From NCBI GenBank assembly GCA_013399695.1, contig VXAU01001246.1:124001-188000 (forward strand): a stretch of 64,000 nt of DNA. The letters run 5' to 3'. Position numbers and translations under genes: made by a program. This document shows positions 1 through 12,410 of the stretch, one piece after another. The DNA is from Formicarius rufipectus (Eukaryota; Chordata; Aves; Passeriformes; Formicariidae). The stretch's first letter is position 1. Every line of letters begins with the position of its first letter. The notes below the pieces were generated by a model. The model saw only the letters and a program-made list of their open reading frames with translations. It was not told the DNA's origin and ran no database searches.

Positions 1-1312
1 CAGATAAATAGGCAATATGAAGCTGAGTGACTCTATTTCTCAGGATTATGAAGGCACACAATGGCCTTATCTGTCCTGAGCAGCCTGACCTGACCCCACT
101 GTGCCCCAACCTAACTCCAGCCCTCTGAGGGAGTGAGTCAGACCAATCTTGTCCATTTGGGCTGTGCTGGTTGTCCCTGGGCTGGCAGGAGCCAGTTGCT
201 GTCATCAGCCCTGTCCTGCCCATCAGCAAGGTCTCTGACCATGATGAAGCCAACCTGTACATGTCCTATCCCTTCTGTGTGGGGCAGCCCCCGTTCCTGC
301 TGCTCCCTCGTGAGCTCAGGTAAAACTTTCAGACCTGGAATGAAATAGGACCCCTAGCCCCTTGCACAGATGGTATGGGGTGGAAACTCCAAATGAGGTT
401 ACTCAGGGCAGTTAGAATTATTGGTGCCCTTAGGTCCATGATGCTATTTTCATTAACAAAGCGAGTATTCATACAACCTCTTTAGGCTACCCTGAGATCC
501 AAAGCATTTGTTCATTTAAGTATCATACCCTATTCAGACAGAGCCTTGTTGCACAGAAGCAGCTGTGTTGTGTGCACTCTTGTAAATCTGGAGATATTAC
601 AAAGCTCATATATTGAACTGAAATCCCCCGCTAACATGGTGATGGTTTGAGCATGTACAAAGAAAATTATGTATTTTAGCATGGAGCATTGACCCAAGTG
701 CTAATGGCACAGACTGTTTGAGACTTCTTTCTGCTATTTTGGTTACAGATTTCAGAGGCAGAGCTGTTTGAGAGAATTGGACTTCCTATGAGAGCAATGC
801 ATTTAGCATCCATTTAGCACTAGAAATAGCAGAATAGTGTTAATCCATAGAACAGTAGGATCCTGTTGCAATATTCCTTTTTAATTGTAAAGAGAGAGAA
901 AGATGTTTCTTGCAATAAAAACCTGTCTGTATAAGTCCAAGACTTATTCTTTCTAGATGAGAATATGATGAAGATCAGATCTATTTCTCTCAACTTATCT
1001 GCTCAGGCACAGGTAGGAAGACCTCGCTCTGCTGTACGAAGTGAGATCATTCTGGGAAGCTGAATAGCAAAACTCAACCCTGCTGAGAGGGCCAGTGTGA
1101 TGTAATTTCTAGGTCTAAATAAGCATGCATGAAAACAAAAGGGTCCTCTCTAGCCAAGGCTATGCTACATTTGCAGGCTTAGCTAGGGAAAAAGTTACCT
1201 TGTCTATGTCGCTGCAACTTCTATAAATGTCTTAGTGAGTCTCATTTGCAGAATAGATCAATACTTCAGCTTGCTTGCCTCCTCCTGTTAGTCTGACTGA
1301 GCTTTGCCTTAA
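1..1312. other. Upstream flank, no gene recognised
   Basis: Positions 60-350 are somewhat GC-rich and hold a 71-codon open frame with no recognisable domain. The rest is AT-rich unique-looking sequence. I see no exon or RNA gene. Confidence 0.5.
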
Positions 1313-1738
1313 TGTCACAGTCAGGCCTTTGTGGGCAGCTCACCATCACACAGCCACTTACTCACTGCTCCACAGCAGGATAGGGAAGAGAATTGGAGCA
1401 CTTGAAAGGATAAATGCCATAACTGCGAACGTCCCCCCTTCCTTCTTCCCTCCCCAGCTTTTACCGTGGAGCATGACACCATATGGTATGGAGTATCCCT
1501 TGGGTCAGTTTTGCTCAGCTCTCCCAGGTGTGGCCCCTCTCAGCTTTTTGTGCACCACCAACCTCATCACCGGAGGGGTGGTGTGAGGAGCAGAAATTGC
1601 CTTGATGCTGTGTGAGCACTGCTCAGCAATAGCTAAAACATCCCTCTGTTATCAACACTGATTCCAGCACAAATCCAAAACACAGCCCATACTAGCTACT
1701 ATGAAGAAATTTAAGTCTACCCCAGACAAACCAGTAGA
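1313..1738 (-). mobile_element. Degenerate solo LTR, ERVL-type, minus strand
   Basis: The segment is the reverse complement of the LTR family also present at 11829-12410. Shared blocks include the GGTATGGAGTATCCCTTGGG region (1482-1501; in the other copy GGGATATTCCATACC), the CAGTGTTGATAAC-like block and the terminal GTGTGA/GCTGCC block. The outer ends are TGTCACAG at the left and about CCAGTAGA at the right. It is about 155 bp shorter than the other copy and lacks the stretch between the U3/R block and the 3' end, so it has an internal deletion. No retroviral genes are attached. Confidence 0.7.
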
Positions 1739-3296
1739 TTAAGTTATGGGTGAGTAGTCTTTCAGTGTGGTTTGCAACCTTCTAGGCTTTCTTCCAAACA
1801 TGTGAACTGTAACATTAGAAGCTCAACTCTGCATCTGTTTACCAGGCTCTAAGCTATGAGATGCTCTGCTGTGTCACTAGCTCTCATATCCTCTGTTATA
1901 ACTTCTGAGTTATAACTTTGTCTTTCTCTTTTTAATGTACAAGACTCGCATACGGGGACATGAAGAACATGTTGTTACGTTGTGGTTGTACAAAAGGTTC
2001 AATAACTCAAGAAGACTCATCAGTTTTCTCCAAAGGATTAACATGTCTTTGTATTTGATCTTTTGCTATATTCTTTCCACTTTTTAGATACTAATCTCTC
2101 TAAGCAGCCAAGATGTGTTGAGTTCTATGAGAATTAGTCTTAGATTAAGATTTCTGCCTGTTCCTTCTGATGTTACCTTAACAATCAGTATGTGTACCTC
2201 ACAAGTAACATCTTCTTCTGTAGTGTCTCCCTCTTCCACATACATTTCCAATCTGAATATTCATTGAAAGATGATGCTGGAAATCAAATATTACACAGAA
2301 TTTGTATGTGCCTGTTTTCCCACAGTAATTAAAAATGTCAGATAACAAGCAGCTCTTCTGCCAAATTGTGAGGGGTTTTTTTAAATTTTCCTCCATCAAA
2401 AAAAGGAAAACTTGTTTAAGCTATTGAACACCAAACACAAGATCACAAAATGGATGAAATCAGCTGTAGGTTCCCCATTTTCTCCAACAAGCTTTGCATA
2501 AGGATAGGCAGGTGTGTTTCAAAAATAACTTCCTTGAGAAGCAGAGTAACAAAAGCAGAATTAATAACTGATTCTCAGTTTCCTCCTAAGAAAAAAATTC
2601 TGCCATATTCTATATTGACAGCTCCAGAAATCATAGCTTTCAGTGGAGGACTGCAGTTTTTTAGATTTTTTTAAAAAAATCAATCTCTTCAAAAGTCAGC
2701 CAAAGCTACAAGATTTTCTGTGATTATAGATGTAAAAATCCTACCAAATATATACTAGTAGGTAGTCCACAATATCCTTCAATATTATAATGCTTAAAAA
2801 TTGTTGCATTCCAATTAATTTTTTATGGTGATCTGCCTGTATGAAATAATTTCTCTGTATGGGAATACTGGTAGTTCAGAATCCCCAATTCAACATTGTA
2901 TATCAGCATGTTCTTAAACTTAAAGTATGCACAGGAGCAACCCAGACTTCATATATTTTTAATACTCAGTTATAAGCTCTGCTTCCAGCTCATCTCTATA
3001 CCAAGTTCTTGTCTTCTATTCTTAGCAGTTTCTTCAGGACTACACCTACAAGAGAGTAGATTCAGATTTTTGTCTTCAATATAATTTCATAATTTTTTGT
3101 TGGGATTACATTTGTGCCAGGAAATGTGCTTAAAGACTGTACAGTTCATTTATATACCTGTACCACTCACTGCTTATTTTGTTGAATTCTTTAATTGTTT
3201 CTGAGCATCTTGCAGGAAAACAAAAACAAAATAGATTAATGGAAGAGAAGTCATTGACCTCCTCATGTATTGCTGAATACAACAACTGATATAGTA
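1739..3296. other. AT-rich intergenic sequence
   Basis: Apparently unique AT-rich DNA. Short open frames here have no recognisable homology. I see no repeat or RNA gene. Confidence 0.5.
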
Positions 3297-4740
3297 TCAT
3301 AGGATCATAGAATGGCCTAGTTTGGAAAAGACCTTAAAGATCATGTAGTGCCAACCCCCCTGCTGTGGAAGGAGTCTCTTAGATTGCCTACAGGTTGCCA
3401 TACTACTTTCCCAGCAGATACCAGGGTGGTTGAAGTCCTCCAGCAGGACAAGAGCCTGTGAGTTCAATGCCTTCTGTAGCTGGAGCAAAAAGGCTTTGTC
3501 AATAGGCTCCCCCTGGTCAGTCAGCCTGTAGTAAACACTGCCCATGGGGTTCCCTTTGTTGTCTCGGTCTCTGAATCTTACCCACAGGCTTTTGGCCTGC
3601 TCATGGCTGTTTTTCAGAGACAAGTCTTCACACTTAATCCACCTCTTGATGTAGAGGGAAATCTCCTTCTCCTGTCTCTTCTGAGCAGCCTGCAGCCATC
3701 AATAGTTTGCATTCCAGTCATGGGATTCATCTCACCAAGTTTCAGTAATGGAAACTAGCTTTCTAGAAGTGTAATGGCTTCCAGCTCTTCCTGTTTGTTC
3801 CCCATGTTGTGTGCATTGGTGTAAAGGCTGTGTCACCTTCTTGGTAGACCATTACATTGTAAAAAATCCCCCAAATTTTGCTGGTGACGTCAGCTGTGGA
3901 ACCATGTATTAATAGACTCATCCCATTTGTTTCTTCCAGTGTTGCTGCCTTCAACTGGAAGTATAGAGGTGAATATAACTTATGCCCCAGACTGCCTTAC
4001 CGAATGTCTCAAGGTCCTGAAGTCCTTTTTGATCACACTCAGACTACATGTTGCCACTTCATCACACCCTACATTGGTGACTGGTAATATGTAGTAGTTT
4101 GAGAGCCACACCAGGCTAGGAAGTTTCCTGGCAATGTCCTTAATGCAGGCCCCAGGGAGGAAGCGGTGCACCCCATGGTTTGGGCCTGGTCAGCATATTG
4201 GGACCTCTGTTACCTTTAGAAGGGAATTGCCTACAACTGTAATTCATCTTTTCTTCCTCTTGGAAGTACTTGTGATGAGGGGGATTGATCTTGCTGTTTG
4301 TAGTGATGCCTCTGGTGTAACTGAGCCTTCATCCTCTTCATCCTTTGACTGGCCTTCCACATACAAAGCCTCGTACCTATTATGCAGAGGTAAGAATGGT
4401 AAGACGGTAAGAGTTCAAAAATCCCTTGGAAACATACTACTAAAACAGAGCAGCTTGTACTTTCGAGACTCCCCCTACTCCTTCTCTTTGAGTAAATGGA
4501 TGGTTCATTCTTCTTTTACCCACATAAAGTTCACCATACAAAACCGGGGGGAAATCTGGTCAAATGAGGGGTCCCTAGTCACCTTGTAATCCGTCCACCA
4601 GTTTGCTGGTGGCCCCAAGTAGGAGATCCAGGATGCAGGCTTGGGGTGGCAGATGCAAGCTGGTCTGGGCAAGCGTGAGGCTGAATGCCAATGCACACTA
4701 CAGGGAGTATACACAGATTCTGTGTATTAAATAAGTTAAT
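3297..4740 (-). mobile_element. CR1 LINE remnant with ORF1 esterase and ORF2 endonuclease pieces
   Basis: Read on the minus strand (5' end near 4740, uncertain), it has ORF1-like sequence with SKDEEDEGSVTPEA (about 4320), then an SGNH-esterase-like stretch GACIKDIARKLPSLV and VGCDEVAT (about 4050-4150). The start of ORF2 follows (MGNKQEELEAI, about 3775), then endonuclease sequence with SLYIKRWIKCEDLSLKN and VLLEDFNHPGICW (3420-3640). Near 3370 the frame jumps straight into the last 70 bases of the CR1 3' end, finishing in the octamer-like ATTCTATGATCCTATGAT at 3298. The whole reverse transcriptase region is missing. Stops and frameshifts show that it is inactive. Confidence 0.88.
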
Positions 4741-7700
4741 TACATGCCTGCCACTGTGGGTTACTCAACACCATGATGCACCTTCAGTCATCTGTTCCCA
4801 TATTCTTCCATACACCCTACAGTGCTTGCCTGAGTGGCTTTAGGAAGGCTTTAGCCTGCTGCTTTAGATATGCATATTTTCTTGCACAGCAACAGCCACC
4901 ATCCCAAAGTAAAGCTATTTTTTCCACCCCTCAGTTGAGACTCATTGAAACTCATCAAATGTAGCTGGCAGTGACAAACCATGCCAGAAATTGAAATGGG
5001 GTTCATAGAGAAAATTTTATTGCTGCAGTGGGTGAGCATAGCTCACACACAAACATTAGCACCCATCTTAGGCCCTAACCCACCACATGACAGAAAAATG
5101 TGTTGCTCAGTTCAAGCAGTTTGAAAAGCCAGAAATAAGCCATCAATCATTTCATTTTACTGTGCCTCATAAATTTGTGCAGCCTGTGTTTTCCAGCAGA
5201 CCGTACAACCCATTTCATAGAACCATGGAGCTTCACAGGAAGCCAGGCACAGCCTGTCCTTCCCTGTTCTGTTACATTTTCTTTGGATTTTCACCAAAAT
5301 TGTGTGTCATTGACAGTGAGTTCTTTTACTGAAATTAATCCACTGAAACTCCCTGTTCAGTAGTTGGAAACAGTCCTAGTTGATGGCCCAGGTTACTGGC
5401 AAGGCTTGTGCTGGACTCCAACACACACTGGTATGTTTTCCCTTGCTATCTCCAGTCTGCTACTCCCAGTAAAGATTCTGCTCTGCATGAGTTACCAGTT
5501 TGATGTACCCATGTAAAAGATTAGATTGCTTGAATTCACCACCATTGTAATCCAAATTCATAAGCAAAAAGGGGAACACACCTTATGTGCAAAACCAAGA
5601 ATTTACTTTTAGTTTCATGAAACTCTAAGCCATTCAAGAACTATTTTTAGTTCAGTTGCAATGATACTTACATGGTCCAAATAAAACACAGTTAAAAATT
5701 ACATCTACTCAAACTTCCTAGAACTTACGCCTGTTTCTGATATTATGCTCACCCTTGCACTGCACCTCCAGGTATGAAGGCTGATAGCTTCTGGCTGTGG
5801 GCAGGGAGTTACAGCACAGTCAGCACCTCCTCTTGGGGAGGAGCAGAATGTTAATTCTTCTTTCTCGACCCAGGACCTGTGGCTGGGATCATTTTTATGT
5901 TTGGTAGCAGCATCTATGCTCTGATCTTTTTCCCTTGGTCTGTGATACCATGTTACAGACTCATTTTTACTCAATTACATGCTAATTCTTTGTTCTCATC
6001 CCTTTCCACTATAACTGGTTTTCGCCAGCTGCCTAAGTTGCTTTCCTTTGATAACCTATTTGTATCATATTTGTAACAATTGACCAGAATGAGGTGTTCA
6101 TAGTCATGCATTTGCTGATATGATCCATTGCCTGTGCTTTAAAGCTCCGGCTTTGATCACATGCCTGAGGTCCTCCGTGCTGCATTTTATTTGGGGGTCA
6201 TAGATAATCCACTTTAGACATAGTAACTACTTGCTATTGCTATGTGTAAGTACAGATAACAATAAATGTCACATCACACAATTATTAGCAAACACTAAAA
6301 CAAGATCAGTAATAGCTACTTGACCATTAGCTAATTCCTGCTACAATGGAGAGGTTAAAACGAAGCATCAGGGAAACCAAAACAAGTCCAGACTTTCCAG
6401 AAATGCTTTTTTGGTAAACAGAGAATGAAGGAGCAGTATCTATCTCACTTCCCTTCCTCTGAATGGACAAAAAGAGCTCAGGGAGATAGAAGTAATCTGT
6501 CCCCAAAGATCTCAGAGGTCCAGCATTCCCCAGGAGTGGAAATACATTTATACATGTGCTAGGATCAGCTGGAGAAAGAAATTTGGCAGATGTTGAAAAA
6601 ATAGGACAGGATTTCCCTCTATATTAAAATAAGATTGGAAGAGCTTAAAAACTTATAGAAAAGTTACTAGGCCTTTCTTACCTGGGATATTCACTGCAAT
6701 ACAGTATGTCAAGTCCAGGTCACTCCTGTCCAAGGCCAAGACACAACTGGTTAAATCAGTGGCTGCTCTGTGGTTTCTAAGACTCTGAAAGATCCTGGTG
6801 CTTACAGCCCATCAACCTGACTTCCAGTGAAACACCAGGGCTTTCTGTAAGAGATGTTTCATGTTACCTCTAGAAAAGGAAATAGTGGCTTAAGGTTTAA
6901 ACTGGAAGGGAATGTCAGGCCTTGCTTGCTCCTAATCCTTCCCATGATCCAGTCCATGACAGGTTCATGTTGGGCACGCAATGTGGTTGTGTTCCCAGAG
7001 CCCCTTCGCTTCTCCAGTGCCAAGTTTGAACAGCACAGTTGTTTGATGCTTGGAAAATGTCTTTTTCGGTGTCTGAATATTATGCAAAGGCCTTGAGCAT
7101 GTCTCAGTGCCTTCCTGGGAAGGCTCAGGAAGCTGCTTGGTCTTTTCATGGGCATTCAAAGGCCCTTCACAAAACAGACCAGACAGGCCCAAAATGCTGT
7201 ATCTTCAATGTCCTAGGTGTCATACTACAGTCTTATAATCCTCAGTTCCTAAAAGAGGCAGAAGCAGGTCCTACCATTCAGATACACATGATAAAATGTA
7301 TCAGTCTCAATGCATCACCATTCTAGCTCTGGAACAGAGAGACCTTTCAAATCCACCACTCATTTGGCACTTACTGTGTCATGGCTACTATATATGAGCA
7401 CACACACATATATTTAGATTTAGTACTCACTCCCAAAGCTCACTATTTTCTAAATGAAGCCACTTCAGGCTCCAGTCCAATTCTAAACTTCCAGCTGCAG
7501 CAACCATTGCAGCACACATTACTCAACCCTCCTTCACTTTTTTTTTCCAAGGGAGAAATTAGTCACTACAAATAATCTACAATTGCTCAAATAGAAGATT
7601 ACACTGAGGTTCATGTTGCCCTTCTTTTGTTTTTCTCTCAGGGCATGACAAGCCTACTAACTAATTTTCTAGGAATAGAACTAATTGCATGAGCCAGAGA

Positions 7701-9720
7701 AAAGTCTCTCAAATCCATTTTCCATATGATGGGAAAAGCTTCTTTAAAAATAGCAGAGGGCTCATTCCTACAGCTTGGAGCAACAATGTTCTTTTGCAAG
7801 ATCAGAGGATTTTGAGAAGCCTTCGGTATAGATTAGTTTTACATATTATCCAGGTTTTCAGGAAAACAAAACATGGTTCCACATAGTAGCAATCCACACA
7901 GTAGCTGAATGTAATGTTTGAAGTCTGAGTGGAAAGGATCATTCTGAAACTCTTGTGTTAAAGGCTACATTGAAGTGTAAATTTCAGTTTCTTTGGAATA
8001 ACTTTTCTGACAAATCCATGGCTTTTCCCATGGCTATACAGCAAGTTTTGACTGGAAAAATTGAAACACAACATCACTGATCACATCTGGAGATAATGCG
8101 CCCTACCTTCAAACAGTGTCTTAAGGAACAAAGATCCCTAAGTGTCTTTTTAAGTAGGGGGAAAAGAGAACAATATGATGAAGCAAATTCTATAAAAGAA
8201 AATGAGCAGGTTAAATCAAAATTGGTGTTGAAAGTTGACTCCAGCTAGTCATTGCAAATCATATTAATCTCTTGTACAGGCATTCCACATTCTTAGCTCT
8301 TCTATGAAGCCTACTCACAGAAAAATCTGCTTAAAAATCCAGCCAGATAAAACTGTCTGCCAAAGGACAGCTCCACTCTAGTGAGAGATACTTTTGCAGA
8401 TCCTCCTGAAATCTGCATCTACCTAGTTCAGTTCTGTGACTCAACTTACCCCTGAGTCATAACTGAATGAAATTGACTCTACCATATCCTGACACAATGC
8501 ACTTCAAACCATAGAGATGCCAGCTGGGAAACACCATGCTAATTGAGTTTCTCACACTACTGAACTAGAACACCACTAGGAGATCAAGAACACTACAAAA
8601 ACTAGAGAGTGACACGTTTATTCCTGTGCAGTTCATACACCCACTCTATGAACAGCAACAAGCTCTAGTCATGCATCCAACTAAACCTGGACAAATTTCA
8701 AGCACAGCAGTAAAAATTAGGAGACAGAATTATATAAGTTTTTTAATTTAAATTTATGTATACTGAAATGTCTACAGATGTATTATCACTTTCCCTTTTA
8801 GGTTTCTATCCGACTATGCCTTTCCAAATAACCCAGGTAGAGTCTGGCAACAGACCTTATCTCATGAGCAGTGGAGGAACTTCATAGCTGTGTGCACGCT
8901 ATCAGTTGCAGTGCTGGGGCCTCAGTGTTGGAAAACAGAGAAGGCAATTCTGTGTATAAAATGACAAAAATGAAATCTACCCAGAGGTGCCTTAGAGGAG
9001 CAAAATATAGAAAAACAAAACACCATAAGCAGAACTTCTGTTGTCTTAGGAAATCACATTCAGCCTTTTTACAGCAGATTTTTATCTTCATTGGATCCAT
9101 AAAGACTAGTTCTTTGCATAACTTGTGCAATGTTCATTCTGCTTAATAAGAAGCAAATATCTTCTCAATGTCTTTAAAGGATCTGTGACTCTCACTCGAG
9201 GCTGAGCTGCTTGAGGGCTAGGGAGGAGGGAGGGAAGAAGAAATCTATTTTCCCATGAAATATATACCTACAAGAGAAGTGATTAAAGAGTGTGATTGCA
9301 GAAAGCCTAGTCTGTATATTTGCCATGGAAACAGCAGTTTTAAGAAACACATTGATGAGAGGAATGTCAACTTCGGTCTGATTTTTGCAGCATGCAGTCA
9401 TAGCTAACTGGCTAAAAGTAGCCTGATCCTTATGCAGCATGCCCAGTTCATTTTCAGTCACCTCTCTTTCCCTTCATTATTCCTTTCCTTTTGCTACAAA
9501 AGGTTGCAGAAGGATCCTGATCTCCCTTCTCATCCCCACTGATGTGAACAAAATCAAACAACCATTTTTGCCAAAGGAGAGAGGTACACATGCTGAATGC
9601 TGTTTGTTAGCACTACACTGTGCAAAACAGATACAATACACACTCCAGAAGAATTGGCAGCACTTGATGATCTGCCCATAAAGTATGCCAAGGGTTTTGT
9701 CTGTTTCCAAAGTTCGGGTT

Positions 9721-9740
9721 AGTGCTGCTTTTGCAGCACT
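9721..9740. repeat. Short perfect inverted repeat
   Basis: AGTGCTGC, TTTT, GCAGCACT: an 8-bp stem with a 4-nt loop, in otherwise ordinary sequence. It is too short for a microRNA precursor and may occur by chance. Confidence 0.5.
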
Positions 9741-10395
9741 GCTGTTCAGGAGGATTGGTCACCCCTTGTGGAGACACTTTCAGCTGCAAGGGAACACCTC
9801 AGCACAGCTATAAATGTAGACAGTTTTACTTCTCTGATCCTTTGTTACAGCCCTAGCTTCCTTCTAGTTTCCACAGAACATTATTGATTGATACACTAGG
9901 GAATGAGCTAGCATGGGAGTTTTATCAGTAGCTAATGGAGCTTTATCAGTAGCAGACATGCATGGGAATTCCACATCATCAGGCAGATAAAAAGAGCTTC
10001 AGACATCATTGCGTAGTCCTCAGTTTGCCACATTCTCTTGGATGTAAAGCTTTTCTTAGTGTTGTATTTAAAAGCTATATAGGTAATGTTGCTGTCCTAG
10101 GTATTTTGCTGATTTCTTGGCACTCGGGAACGGTTTGGTCTCCAGAATAGCGTGAACATTCCCTAAGTTAACTGTCTTTTAGTACCATCCCCTAGTGGCT
10201 GGTAAAAGTGGCTACAGTGCTCACCGAAGACCAGTGCCTCCATCACAGCTGGGATGCAATTCTGAGAAGGAAATGGCCAAGGTGAAAGCTCTGCACCAAT
10301 GAGTTATTTCTTTTGTACTAGGAAAACCTAGTGTTCTTTGGTTTATTTGCCTATCAAAGACATTTCTGAAAAGGAAATGCTAGGAAAAGCTCACA

Positions 10396-10490
10396 GGTTT
10401 TTTTGTTTTGTTTTGTTGGTGGGTTTGTTTGTTTTAGGGGTTTTTTTGTTTTTGTTTTTGTTTTTGTTTGGGTTTTTGTTTTGTTTTGGT

Positions 10491-10522
<32 letters not shown>

Positions 10523-10523
10523 T
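10396..10523 (+). repeat. G/T-only low-complexity tract
   Basis: About 128 bases contain only G and T except for one A at 10436. They are built from irregular GTTTT, GTTTTT and GGTTT units. It is one of nine similar tracts in the window. Confidence 0.9.
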
Positions 10524-11068
10524 AAGTAACTAGACAATTGCCAGTTCCCACTTACCTGCTATCGTTTTTGCCCTAAGGATAGGCTGAAGTTAGAAAAAAG
10601 CAGATGACAATCTCTTACATCAGCTACCACTGTTCCCACAGTGTATGTAAAATAATATATAAATGTCTCTGAAGGTTAAACCCCTGCCCACAGGCAAAGG
10701 AAAAGAATATATTGGAACACGCTTTAAAATCACAGCTATTACATGATACTTCAGCAGAGGTATACTTCAAATATTGTAGGGTATTTTGTTTGCTTAGTTT
10801 GATCAACAGTGATGCTGATGATGGAACATGACTATCTGCCTTAACTGGATCCCAACTGCAGCTGAGTCATCAAAACCACTAAGAATTCGTGCTGTAACCA
10901 TGCAGATTTCACATCCTAACCTTTAACTGGAAAATCCTTCTGCTACTATGTTATTTCTACACAAAGTAATGATTTCTCCTGTTACTATTGTACTAAGTAA
11001 ACTAAGATTCAAAGGACTTATTTTTTTGAGAGTGACACAGTGGTCTGTATTAAGAAATAATAATTAGG

Positions 11069-11182
11069 AAAAAACCCACAAACAAACAAACAAACAAAGA
11101 AAAACAAAAAACCCAAACAAACAAAAACCCAAAACAAAAAACAACAACAACAAAACAAACAAACAAAACCAAAACTAAACTA
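11069..11182 (-). repeat. A/C-rich low-complexity tract
   Basis: Irregular AAAC, AAAAC and AACCC units, almost free of G and T on the plus strand. It is the mirror-orientation equivalent of the G/T tract at 10396. Confidence 0.85.
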
Positions 11183-11365
11183 AAGAAATCTTACAAATTA
11201 ATTGATCCTTATTTTAAATCTCAAATTTGTCCTGGATAGACATTCTTGTCTCAGCATACAATGATTATAACCAGTAAAATGTCACCACCTTAAGCATGAT
11301 AGCATAGTTTATAATGTAGCTTTTAACTAATGCTAACCAGCAACACATGTTGGAAAGGAGCTCTT

Positions 11366-11425
11366 AAAAAAACCAACCAACCAAAAAAACAAAACCAAAA
11401 ACATACCACCAAACCCAAAATCAAA
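11366..11425 (-). repeat. A/C-rich low-complexity tract
   Basis: Short tract of AACC, AAAAC and AACCC units, 180 bases after the previous A/C tract. Confidence 0.75.
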
Positions 11426-11828
11426 CGAGTATGGGAATTCAAAGTTGCTCAGAAGTCTTCAATATGCCTTTGGGGCTTACAGAGAAACATCGTGACAGGA
11501 AAAAGAGACTTTCTCTTTTGACATAGAGGTATTTAAAGGCCTTTATACAACCTGATAAAATTTTTCTGCAATATTGAGGAGTGACTACAGAAGTGACTTC
11601 ATCTTATACTGATACGCCTGTTTTCATGTCTTCAGTGCTGCTTTGTCCATTTGTATATGAGAGAAGAGAGCAAAGTGTCTTTTTCACTGGCCCAGCTCAG
11701 CTGGTACCAAGAGGCACTGCAAGAAATGTGGGAAATTATGTCAAATATAAGTGTATTTGATGTAGAGCAAGGGAAAGCCAAATTCTTCCAGCAGGAGGCA
11801 TGCCAGTGGAAAAAAAGTTCTTTCTCAT

Positions 11829-12410
11829 TGTGCTGGTTTTGGCTGGGGTAGAGTTAATTTTCTTCACAGTGGCTGGGTTTTGGATTTGTGCTGAACATGG
11901 GGCTGATAATATAGAGATGTTTTTATTATCGCTTTGCAGGGCTCACACAGAGCCAAAGCCTTTTCTGCTTTTTGTACTGTCACACTGGCAAGGAGGTTGG
12001 GGGTTGCATGGGAGGCTGGGAAGGGACACAGACAAGACAGGTGACCCAAACTGACCAAAGGGATATTCCATACCATACAGCATCATGCTCAGTATATATA
12101 AAGTGGGAGGAAGAAGGAGGAGGAGTGGACATTTGGAGTGATGGCATTTGTCTTATCAAGTAACTGTTACATGTGATGGGGCCCTGCTCCCCTGGGAATG
12201 GCTGAACACCTGCCTGCCCATGGAAGCAGTGAACGAATTCCTTGTTTTGATTTCTTTGCATGTGTGGCTTTTGCTTTTCATATTAAACTTTATCTCATCC
12301 CATGAGTTTTCTAATTTTTGCCCTTCTGATACTCTCCTCGATGCTGCTGGTGGGGAAGCGAGCAAGTGGGCATGTGGGGCTTTGTTGCTGGCTGGGGTTA
12401 AGCCATGACA
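11829..12410 (+). mobile_element. Solo LTR, songbird ERVL-type family, plus strand
   Basis: A 582-bp segment starting TGTGCTGG and ending CATGACA has the TG...CA ends of an LTR. It matches, as I remember it, a very common zebra finch LTR family (TguLTR5-like). Visible elements are a TATA box (TATATATAA at 12093) after the conserved GGGATATTCCATACC block, and an ATTAAA polyadenylation signal at 12282. No internal retroviral sequence adjoins either end, so it is a solo LTR left by recombination. A clear target-site duplication was not found. It lies 4.4 kb upstream of MMRN1 in the same orientation. Confidence 0.85.

Larger units (their letters stand above)
4741..11828. other. Intergenic sequence with low-complexity tracts
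   Basis: About 7 kb of AT-rich DNA without a recognisable exon. It holds a perfect 8-bp stem hairpin at 9721-9740 and the G/T-only and A/C-only tracts listed separately. Open frames of up to 98 codons here have no domain. Confidence 0.5.

Noticed and set aside
4134..4589. 151-codon plus-strand open frame
   Set aside because: It lies antisense to the ORF1 region of the minus-strand CR1 element, whose recognisable peptide is on the other strand.
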